Positions 55,336 to 64,000 of a stretch of 64,000 nucleotides of DNA are shown piece by piece (the stretch's first letter is position 1; each line of letters starts with the position of its first letter). This stretch comes from Notospermus geniculatus (lineage: Eukaryota; Nemertea; Pilidiophora; Heteronemertea; Lineidae). Below the pieces are notes generated by a model that did not search any database, had not been told where the DNA came from, and saw only the letters and a program-made list of their open reading frames with translations. The stretch is taken from contig NMRB01001722.1 of assembly GCA_002633025.1 (NCBI GenBank), positions 20,001 to 84,000 on the forward strand, in the 5' to 3' direction. Made by a program: the position numbers and the translations under genes.

Positions 55336-56346
55336 CACCCTTAATCATAAGTAAATGCACAGCTAATAAACTTAAATATTTCCCAAAATCTTCAGCGGAT
55401 CAACCTTTCCTTTTTACGGCAATTATTTAGGGCCTCAAGACACATTTTGAGACCAAAAATATCATGAACTTGCATAAGTTGTATTTTTGACAAAAGTTTA
55501 AAATTTCTATAAAAAAGTGTGATTTTTAATCGCATATTTTTTAAAACTGAAACCAACGTCATTTTAAAGCTTTCCTCTTTCTATACACGACGATATTTTC
55601 AAATTTTCAATCGGAGCTTCCATAACTATGAAGAATTTATCGAAAAGTTTCAGTCGAAACTCCAGTCAACAGTCCAAGTCCTATTTTATAGTCGAACTTC
55701 CCTTATTGTCCCAAGATCAAGCTCACGAAATAATAAGTCCCATTCATCGCTGGTTAAGTTAGTAAATGGCGTCAATTCCATAAGAGGTTACGTAGGCTCT
55801 CCTCCCTTCATTGGTAAGGAATTGTAAGGAGGAATTACGAAAGGTGACACCGCCACTCATCCCACACAAAAGATAGTCTGGCCTTGGATTACTCGACGAA
55901 GTGCCACCAAGAGTAACTATTGTTGACCAGGCCATGAATAGGCCTATTCACAATATTCAGCAGGCTGGGTAGATCTAAATGAGACGGAAGGAATAGCCCT
56001 GACTTGACTGGAAAACCGGACGAAATTCATCTTGGAAAATGCTCTGTAACTTTTGTTCACCACCGAATTTTTTAAACCTGAAAAGAGCATTTTGCTGGGA
56101 AACAAACAGGCTTTAAAGTGACGTCGGTTTCGTTGCGATGAAATGACAGATAAGAAATCACACGTTTGGAAATTTCCAACTTTTGCCATAAATTCATTTT
56201 ATTTGATTTACCAAATCAAGGTAATTTTTGTCTCAAAATGTGTCTTAAGGCTCTTTTACCTGCCGTAAAAAGCAAAAGTCAATCCAGTGAAGATTTTGGG
56301 AAATATTTAAGTTTATTAGCTGTGCATTTACTTATGATTAAGGGTG
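55336..56346. mobile_element. Tc1/mariner-type MITE, long copy
   Basis: CACCCTTAATCATAAGTAAA starts a TIR of about 140 bp that is imperfectly inverted at the right end (to 56346). TA flanks both ends (55334-55335, 56347-56348). Its interior contains almost all of the 15051-15609 element plus about 450 bp more. No transposase frame is seen. Confidence 0.9.
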
Positions 56347-56814
56347 TATATGTATATTGAACCACGATTTTTTTGGGGGGGGGGGCACAGCCTACATACT
56401 CCAAATAGATGCGTTTCACGGGCACGAGCTATTCTTCTGGTTATGAATGTTATGTGAAAACGACTGGAAACTTAAAGTTGCGTTTTGGATTCTAAAGAGT
56501 GCAGTTTTTTACAAACCCATCCCAAAACTTTCGGGAAAATCCCAATTACCCCATGGGCGCAGTGCTTACATATTATGACTAGATAAAGGGTAGTATAAGA
56601 ATAGATCGAACAGGGCAGGATGATGTGAGCCTACGCAGTTTACGAGCCAAACTAAAATTGTAGCTGTCAGCCGCCTTTATTTCCGAAAGATGGCAACGGT
56701 CCAATACAAAAGAAAATTCTCTTGATTGGTGCTGAATCAAGCATTAATGGGTCGAGTAGGCATTGAATTGTAGTGACTTCTGATGGCCAACTGATTGACA
56801 GCTACTTTTAAGCC

Positions 56815-57775
56815 TTTTTACACGGTGCGGGTGCGTTCCGGATCGAGACTGGATCGAGGAGGGTTCGGTTAATAGGGAGTTTTCGCAAGGCCCCGAAACG
56901 CCACCGCGAACGCCAAACCCATTGTTCGATGTGGTAGTATCCATTCTATGGACCGAGTCCAAATGGACTGAGTAACTTGGACTGAGTGCCAAAAAAAGAT
57001 ATAAGCAATAATAATGAATGTTGTCACCATAAATTGGTAAGCAATGGTTATCTTCAATATGTAGAACGTGAAAAGAGTTAAGAAAAACAAAACTATATAA
57101 TTTTGTTCTTCCCTGAGCCGACCTGAAATCCCCAAGTTACATCAACCCAATAGCGCTCTGCGCTCAGTCTATAAATAGTAACAAAACATGACGACGTCAC
57201 GTCATGTGGCACGCCTTTCGAGGTAACGATTCACGGAATTCTATGCTGGGAATTTTGCAACCTCGTTCCAAAGATTGCTCCTATACACACATGAAACAGG
57301 CCGTGCATGCCGGCCAGGCCTAAGTGTGGATGTCTGATCCAATACCGCCCTCTGCACTCGAATTGGGGCTACCTCGGCTACCTCGTCTCCACGATATTTC
57401 CTGGAAATACCGATAGCCTACCCAGAAGTGTTGATTCTAAAATGCAGAATGTAAGTGGAACGCAACTCACTAAACTCGCTTTTTTCTGCTTATTCTGTTG
57501 CTTTCGTACGCTTTTGCTGGAGAAAAATGAGGGGGAGTACTAGTCTTATCAGTACCTAGGCAGTATCCTTTCATATTATCTACAAAACGGCTTGTTTCTT
57601 GCATTTTTCACATTTTGGCACTCGGTCCAAGTTACTCAGTCCATTTGGACTTAGTCCGTAGAATGGATACTACCGTTCGATGTCACGAAGAGAGCACCGA
57701 ACAAAAGGATCGACGTTCGCGTTGGCGTTTCGGGGGCTTTGCGAAAACTCGATATATTTTTCCCCGTGTAAAAGC
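56815..57775. repeat. Large foldback repeat
   Basis: The arms 56815-56996 and 57612-57775 are inverted copies: ttttacacgg, gagttttcgcaaggccccga, agtatccattctatgg and ggactgagtaacttggac. The 615 bp between holds no recognised gene. The outer flank ccccgtgtaaaagcgaaaca recurs inverted at 61066-61095. Confidence 0.8.
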
Positions 57776-57948
57776 GAAACAACTGACCTCCACCTTCCTC
57801 GGGCCGGTTCAGTTCGCCGCGTGAGTCTCGGGAAGGTGGGGGTAGGTGCAGACCGGTTATTCTCTCGTTCAAAAGCGAACCGGCCTCGGGAGGGATTGAG
57901 CACGCTACCTGAGTGACATCACTCGCGTACTTGCTGTAAAGTCCTTTC

Positions 57949-58172
57949 CAGATACCTAAGGCAAATCGTACTTGGCTGACCTTGTCAGTTGTGGTTAGTC
58001 TATTACTAACAGCTTGACCACAAACACAGCCAATAGGCAAGGTGACATGCATTATTCTCTATACCATTGGACTGGCCTGTTAAAGTATTGTGCAATGGCT
58101 CGTCAAAATAGTGAACAGAGTCGTGTAACATTGCAGAGTTCAACCCAGTACCATTTGCCTTAGGTATCTGGA
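57949..58172. repeat. Inverted repeat around a 165-bp core
   Basis: ccagatacctaaggcaaat at 57949 is inverted at about 58153-58172 (atttgccttaggtatctgg). It lies just before the strong hairpin at 58187. Confidence 0.75.
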
Positions 58173-58186
58173 ATGGATTATAAGGT

Positions 58187-58329
58187 AGGCCTACTTTCCA
58201 TTGGCGCGTTTCCGTGCGCGGAAACGCTCGAAAGCATTGTCTTTTTCCGCGTCGTTGGTCACGGCGCGGAAAAAGACAATGCTTTCGAGCGTTTCCGCGC
58301 ACGGAAACGCGCCAATGGAAAGCAGGCCT
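58187..58329. repeat. Near-perfect hairpin, 65-bp arms
   Basis: Arms 58187-58251 and 58265-58329 are complementary with one mismatch (58193 with 58323) and a 13-base loop. The arms contain the sub-palindrome gcgtttccgtgcgcgg, then aaacgc. A transcript would form a long double-stranded RNA. Confidence 0.95.
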
Positions 58330-58399
58330 TACCTGTGAAGAAATCACGCGCGAGATTTCTCAAGCACTGCTCATACTGTAGCCGCGTTTACACAGCCAA

Positions 58400-59433
58400 T
58401 GAAATGGTCCATGGACCGGGTTGGACATAATAGTCTAATGGCAGAGGGAGGTACATATCAGTTATGAGCAATCTCGGTCAAGTCATTCCCAGGTACATAG
58501 GACTTTGATGATTTTTGGGTTATGCCATCTAGCAGCCATATTGGATGTCCGATCTGGCCGGCACTTCACATGTACATAAAGGTCATCTGCAGGGGGCCAC
58601 ATAGCACATTGGAGCGCTTTGGGTCAAGTCGTTCCTGAGTTACAGTACTTTGATGATTTTCGGGTTACGCCACCTGGCGGCCATATTGGATGCCCGATCG
58701 GGTCGAAACTTCACATCAACATAAAGGTCATCAGCAGGGGGCCACATAGCACATTGGAGCGCTTTGGGTTAAGGTGTTTCTGAGTTACCGCACTTTGATG
58801 ATTTTTGGGTTACACCACCTGGTGGCCTTGTTTGAAGTCAAATCAGGAAGAAATTTGACGTGCATGTAAAGGTCATCTAGAGGGAGGTAAATATCAAATT
58901 TGAGCACTCTGCGTCAAGCCGTTCCTGAGTAATAGCACTTACTTTATTTCCAGGTTACGCCACCTGGCGGCCATACTGGATGTCCAATTGGGCCGAAACT
59001 TGGTATTTTTTAAGGTACCCCTCCAATGCATGTTTATGCAAAATATGAAGTTGCTCGGTGAATTAATGACAAACTGGGGCAGGTTCGTCACTTTTGTCGA
59101 ACTTTGACGTCTGTGACCTTGAAAAGTAGGTCAAATCAAAAACCCGTTATATATGTTATGTATCCTTACTAGATACACCTATGATAAAAATTTGGAGATG
59201 ATCTAATCATTAGTTCAGGAGTTATTGCACTTTTTGTGTTTTTGGTTTCTGCCACCTGGTGGCCAAGCTGAGAGTCGAATCGGACCGAAACTTGGTGTCG
59301 TGGGTCATCTGACCTAGGGGCATATATGTACCACGTTTCAGATCAATAGCTCCAGCGGTTACGAAACGTGCCCTGCTAACGGACGACGACGGACGCTCCA
59401 CCATCGTAAGAGCTCACCCCGGTGAGCTAAAAA
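58400..59433 (+). repeat. Dispersed 'GGCGGCCATATTGG' element, copy 2
   Basis: It matches 16130-16983 from ggtccatggacc to the terminal agctcaccccggtgagct and As. It holds four to five internal units and about 180 bases absent from the first copy. Confidence 0.8.
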
Positions 59434-60262
59434 TCATCCGTGTCGAGTCCAGACCGAGTACGGTTCGGCACAAAAAGTGGCAGTGTAAACAGATTGAGAG
59501 GGCCCGGCACCGTGCCAGTTTCAAGTGGGCCGAGTCCCGCAAGAAGAGGTGGTGTCGGTCCGGACCGAGTACGGCACGGCCTGTGCTGTGTAAACGCGCC
59601 ACTGGACCGAGTCCTCTCACCTAAGAGTTGTGCGCATGCCCGATATTGACCTTGACCCTGTGACGTCATACGCGGGAACTACGCCACACACATTCATGAC
59701 ATTTGACATGATTTTTCGTTTCTGCTTGTCTCAAAAACAAAATTGGTGCTTTTGAAGATTCGTTTGCGCTTCGAACGTGCCAAAATTAACCAAGACTTCA
59801 AAATCATCGCTTTGTTTATGGCGGGCGCCATGTTAAAGATAATGTACCACGGGTATTTTCGCGGGCCACGAAAATCATTGTTTATTCATATTTTGTTTGT
59901 TTATGCCCTGTCTTTCTTTGTCTTATGAGTAATGTTTTGTGGCATGCCCCTCTAGAAATTTTGTTGATGCCGAAAGTATTCAATTTGGTGGGTTGGCATG
60001 TCCCTAAAGTCCAAAATAACACAATGTAAACATCCATGTTTACAAACACTGAATGTAAACAATGAAGTCATGATACATTATCTTTAAATCTCCGCGATTT
60101 TTCGCCTCCACTGTGCTGGAGAGCAGATGATTGCTGGATGACTCGCCATTCTGTCCCAGTGAAGACCGCGCTGTGTAAACGGTACCAACGAGGCGGGCTG
60201 GGTCCGGACCGAGTACGGTTCACTTCAAGCGAGCCAATTATTATGGCAGTGTAAACGCGGCT
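59434..60262. repeat. 'gaccgagtacggttc' repeat block
   Basis: cagaccgagtacggttcggc (59450), tccggaccgagtacggcacg (59559) and ggaccgagtacggttcactt (60206) recur, each followed by a gtgtaaac word. This suggests ends of foldback elements of the same family as 56815-57775. A TGACGTCA lies at about 59661. Confidence 0.55.
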
Positions 60263-61150
60263 TTAGAAGCAGGGTTTATCGATTTTTAGTGATCATTTCA
60301 GGTGTAACGTAATTCACTGCCCCCCATAAATCAGTGCCCTACCCTATTGTGTAGGATGGAATAAGCCGCACAAGGAGAACAACCAATATCCAGGATACAA
60401 AAGAACCTTTTGTAACCCGGGCACTGGTTTATAGGTACATTCATTTGCACTACACCTGGACACTTTGTACTTATACGATAACTGTAAATGCCATCTAATG
60501 GCACGCATTCGAAGAACCGACCTCGAACTGGATCGACGCTGGTTACCGAAACCGCACCGCGTGTAAAAGCGATCATTGTTACTTTGAATACTTCCATGAC
60601 GATCACTGGTTTTTGTACATGACCACGAGTTTTCGACGAAACCTACCTGCGCCGTCTTCGGGCAGGTTCGGTTCAGGATGGATTGATCACTTTTACACGG
60701 TGCGGGTTCGATAACCGGCCTCGATCTAGTTCGAGGTCGGTTGTTCGAATGCGCGCGACTAGATGGCGCGTGTCAATCGCCTATCGCTGGAGGAAGGAAA
60801 TCTTCATGTAAACAATATCGGCTTCGATTGCAGAACCTTTCGACCACAATTACAGTTATTGTAATTTCGAAATATCCCGGAAAAAATATCAAAAATTGAT
60901 AAACCATGCTTCTAAAAGCATGAACTGAACAGTGCTTGAGAAATCTCGCCCGTGATATCTTGACAGGGAACTGACAGCAAGTACCGCGAGTGACGTCATT
61001 CAGGTAGGTTGCTTAATCCCGCCCGAGGCGAGTGCAGGCGAACTGAACTGGCCCGAGAAAAGTGGAGTTCAGTTGTTTCGCTTTTACACGGGGAAAAATA
61101 ACCGAACCCTCCTTGATCCAGTCTCGATCTGGAACGCACCACCCGCACCA
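60251..61150. repeat. Nested inverted repeats, 'tttacacgg' family
   Basis: ggctttagaagcagggttta at 60253 is inverted at about 60890-60920 (ataaaccatgcttctaaaag). 60905-60960 is inverted relative to 58345-58375. 60690-60760 and 61060-61150 carry the tttacacgg ends with gatcgaga blocks seen at 56815. No gene is recognised. Confidence 0.6.
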
Positions 61151-61889
61151 TGTATATAAGGGTAGGGACACACCTAACGCGATATCGCAAGCGACCGGGC
61201 AACACATGCGTCAATTGCTTTGAAAACCTTTGTTTGCGTGCAGTGCGGTGGAAAATAACAAAGCCTTTGCTGCGTGCGTCAACGCATCGCGTTCGGTATA
61301 CCCGTCGCCTAAAAAGGGTTAATGAATACTTTTCCTGCCATATGATCGCAGGCAATATGATCGTGACCATTACCTCAGATGTGACTTCTTTGTGCCACTG
61401 GGTTGTTAAAAACAAGCTGTTCTCTTTCCTTGACCAGAACTCCGGGTAAAAATGGATTCAGAAAAATTTATGCCGAGGACGCCGATATGACTGGGATTGC
61501 CCCGTTCCCAGATCCCAGACTGAAGCCCGTGAAGGACATAAACGTTGCTTAAGAATCTTTATTATATGAATTCTAAGCATCTGATACATGATAATGCTAT
61601 ATTTAACCTCACTGAGTAGGAGCACAGAGCTGTCGCCAATGGTAAAAAGACATACCCTCCTCAATTGTAAGTTCAGGGGAGCAAGGGTGATTTAAGTAAC
61701 AACTTTATTAAATCGGGTTATTCAAAAAAAGTCCACTTTTTAAACTTCAGAAATGTCAACCTGAATATCATGAAATTGCACCAAAATAAAATTTATGAAG
61801 ATACAGAGATGTTGTAAATTTCATATCAATATTCCTTTTGACTTTAGAACGAACGGTTATAACAGCACACAAACTAAACAAGGTATATG
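61151..61889. other. No gene seen
   Basis: Overlapping short frames on both strands; nothing recognisable. Confidence 0.5.
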
Positions 61890-62486
61890 TACGGCGCCCG
61901 TTACGGGACATGTATTATTTTTTTTAATCTCGCACTGCGACTTTTTAAAGTCGCACTGCGACTTTTAATCTCGCACTGCGACTTTTTAATCTCACAATCT
62001 CACACTGCGACTTTTAATCTCGCACTGCGACTTTATAAACTCGCACTGCGTCTTTATAATCTCGCACTCCGACTTTATAAACTCGCACTGCGACTTTTTA
62101 AACTCGCACTGCGACTTNGGGAACAGCCAAACAAGATGGCGGACGGAAAATTTGGCCGATGACTCATGATAAAACTTGTTTCAAATTCCTTATTTCTGGG
62201 TCGTTTTCAAAATTTTAAAATGCTTTTTCTAATAACAAAGTCATTCTAAAAAGAGTAAAGCAACTTCTGGACTTATCTGACCATTACCAAAAGAGATATT
62301 AGGCTCAGGCGCGATCATTTTCCTGGGTCAATATTGCCAAAACAAACACATCCGTGCGCTAATTACACCCGACACATCAAAGGCTTACTCGGGTTGCCGA
62401 CGAGTATAACGTAGAGGTCCTGTTTTCATCATGAACACGCAGTGCGAGATTTAAAAAAAAATACATGTCCCGTAACGGGCGCCGTA
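61890..62486. mobile_element. hAT-like MITE with tandem repeat
   Basis: TACGGCGCCCGTTACGGGAC begins a TIR of about 45 bp, inverted at 62442-62486 (gtcccgtaacgggcgccgta). Flanks ggtatatg and gttatatg form an 8-bp TSD with one mismatch. Nine or so units of 20-22 bp (ctcgcactgcgacttttta) fill 61930-62117. One N is at 62118. Confidence 0.8.
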
Positions 62487-62505
62487 GTTATATGCCTGTA
62501 CTGGG

Positions 62506-62605
62506 GCTCTAGGAAAATTTGTCCCCAGATAATTCGACCCCAGAAAATCAGTCTCCGGAAAACTCCTCCCTGAGGAAAATTCGTCCCAAAAGATAATTCA
62601 TCATC
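62506..62605. repeat. Short degenerate tandem repeat
   Basis: Units of 17-20 bp such as gaaaatttgtccccagataa, gaaaatcagtctccg and gaaaattcgtcccaaaa repeat about six times. Confidence 0.75.
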
Positions 62606-62939
62606 AGAAAATTAGTCGCAACAGGCGCGGATCCAGGATTTTTGGCAGTGGGGGGTCAGGGCCGCCGAGGGCAGTTGTTGCAGGCAGGCGCCGAAGATGC
62701 CTGCGCCATAGACGCAATTTCCTGGCATCTCGTTATCAAAACAGAAGCTGTATTCTTGCGTTTTTTTGCTTATTGTCGCAAATTATTGAGAAAAAAAATT
62801 GGTGGTCCCTCTGGATCCGCACCTGCTCAAAGAAAAGAGAAAGAAGACAACACGTTACAATGGAGGACAGCTGTATAACCCCCCCCCCCCCATAGAAATC
62901 AATTTAAAGTTAGTAGTTAAAAGGCTAAAATACACTTGT

Positions 62940-63075
62940 TCGCTTTTGGACAGACTGGAAATATAGGAATTATAGGAAAAAATTGAAGAAATATAGGAAA
63001 TATAGGAATATAGGAATTAATATATAGGAACAAAATCTTAAAAATATAGGAAATATAGGAACTATAGGAACTGTG
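62940..63075. repeat. (ataggaaat)n simple repeat
   Basis: Irregular tataggaa units next to the PLE end that follows. Confidence 0.85.
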
Positions 63076-63089
63076 AGAGGCCTGAGACA

Positions 63090-63280
63090 GTCGTCTAAAA
63101 CTTTTCGCAAATTTTCGGCCCTCATAAGGGTCTTCTTCAGGCACAATACTTTTGAGTTTGGAATAATGTACCGTACAATGATACACGTAAAGTACACTAT
63201 CGTAGGTGCAGATTCAATGGCACCACCCGATGCCACCGAGTCGTCACCAATCAAATTGTCATACCCAGACAGGCGGTACT
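63090..63280 (-). mobile_element. PLE end fragment
   Basis: It carries the hairpin with cttcttcaggc and continues into sequence unlike the other PLE copies, so it is probably a different subfamily. No ORF part is visible. Confidence 0.55.
63100..63150 (-). ncRNA. Hammerhead variant, diverged stem II
   Basis: Minus strand: GTGC, CTGAAGA, A, GACCCT-TATG-AGGGCC, GAA, AATT, T, GC. The core and the GC/GC stem I are kept, while the loop and one stem II position differ (A opposite C), so the core is conserved although the helix sequence changed. Confidence 0.62.
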
Positions 63281-63475
63281 CAAGCACCAGTCGTTTTTAA
63301 TCAATGGGAAGATGCATTTTAGGTCACTGCAGTTTTCATATTCATTGTTAGCCCAGATAACAGCAGACATATTTTTTCAAGTATCGTTGTAAGCTGAGTC
63401 TAAACTGCTCGTTATTTCACTTTTTGCCTTTCGGTTTTGCACCGGACATCATTCCACACTCCACCATTGTTTTGA

Positions 63476-63612
63476 ATATGAAATAGAAATCGTGTTTCTG
63501 AGGTGAAAGACATTGCTTCCTACCAGAATCGAACCCACGGACCCTCGCATCAGGCATCAATCGCCAGCACTAAAGGGCAGCACGCCTTAAACCACTAGGC
63601 CAAATCCCCATC
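63476..63612 (-). repeat. tRNA-derived SINE, second family
   Basis: Reverse strand: GGATTTGGCCTAGTGGTTTAAGGC (box A), GTGGGTTCGATTC (box B) about 60 bases later, then a tail gtctttcacctcagaaac. The acceptor ends do not pair, so this is not a functional tRNA gene. Confidence 0.72.
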
Positions 63613-63736
63613 TTCAAAAAGATGGTTCAATGGCCCATGTTTAAACGAGGCGTCCATCAGTACCTTGCGAGTAGTCCACACAATCTCCGAACCCAAACAG
63701 TTTTATGTTATGCGAAGGGTCACAAATAAAGGAGTA

Positions 63737-63850
63737 AAGAATATGAAATAAAAATCAGGTTTCTGAGGTGAAAGACATTGCTTCCTACCAGAATCGAACC
63801 CACGGACCCTCGCATAAGGCATCAATCCGCAGCACTAAGGGGCAGCATTC
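63737..63850 (-). repeat. Second copy of the same SINE, truncated
   Basis: It repeats 63476-63570 (ctgaggtgaaagacattgct, ctaccagaatcgaaccc) almost exactly and stops before box A. Confidence 0.72.
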
Positions 63851-63874
63851 TTTTGATATAAAAGGAACCGTCGT

Positions 63875-63935
63875 CTCCAAATTTCGCAAATTTTCGACCC
63901 CAACCGGGGTCAACCTCGTCCCCAGGGGTATAGTT
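63875..63935 (-). repeat. PLE hairpin fragment, core lost
   Basis: gcaaattttcgaccccaacc, then ggggtc matches stems II and III of the PLE ribozyme, but the CTGAAGA strand is replaced by unrelated sequence (caacctcgtcccc). Confidence 0.6.
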
Positions 63936-64000
63936 CGCTCAGACAACCTCGGACCACTCGCTCACTAACCCGTGGAATCAGCTTCGGTTGTTAGACCAGG

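Noticed and set aside
63520-63600. True tRNA gene on the minus strand
   Set aside because: Box A and B are good, but the acceptor ends do not pair, the spacing is long and a second copy lies 260 bases away, so it is a SINE.

Overview
The window is eukaryotic genomic DNA: split genes with GT-AG introns, an assembly gap (run of N at 12202-12543), tRNA-derived SINEs, many terminal-inverted-repeat (TIR) elements and intact Penelope-like retroelements (PLEs). Gene and repeat content suggest a marine invertebrate, probably a deuterostome (echinoderm, hemichordate or cephalochordate). That placement is an inference from general character, not from a marker gene. Only one unquestionable host gene family is present, a pair of class A G-protein-coupled receptor genes. 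Almost everything else is mobile or repetitive DNA.

Layout. 1-735: dispersed repeat and a PLE end. 1845-10000: a head-to-tail dimer of a PLE (minus strand, two intact ORFs of 1033 and 1032 aa, RT plus GIY-YIG), flanked by a perfect 14-bp target-site duplication (TSD). 10.4-15.6 kb: SINE pieces, the gap, a TTAA-flanked element and a Tc1/mariner-type MITE. 16.1-18.05 kb: two further repeat elements. 18.1-23.45 kb: a satellite of about 400 bp and a minisatellite of about 35 bp in a large inverted arrangement. 25.4-26.2 kb: two small TIR elements. 26403-33054: a 6.65-kb DNA transposon with 21-bp TIRs and a 4-bp TSD, carrying a minus-strand gene that is broken into frames, contains one intron and has FEN/XPG-like nuclease motifs (candidate Academ type). 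33.5-38.5 kb: tandem repeat, MITEs, a truncated PLE and SINE pieces. 39.6-41.65 kb: a decayed PIF/Harbinger element. 41904-51382: two tandem GPCR paralogues, each with two visible coding exons; the left one has a one-base deletion in exon 2 and MITEs in its intron. 52016-53237: a 5'-truncated PLE inserted into a palindrome. 55.3-64 kb: TIR elements, foldback repeats, a 65-bp-arm hairpin at 58.2 kb, a hAT-like MITE, PLE ends and SINEs.

The most notable signal is in the PLE repeats. Read on the minus strand they match every part of a small hammerhead ribozyme variant: a CUGAAGA core with an extra A, a GACCCC/GGGGUC stem II, GAAA, a palindromic AAUU stem III suited to dimers, and an inner GC/GC stem I. 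Several genomic copies preserve it, and one shows a compensatory change in stem I. The 5' end of the inserted PLE lies within a few bases of the predicted cleavage site.
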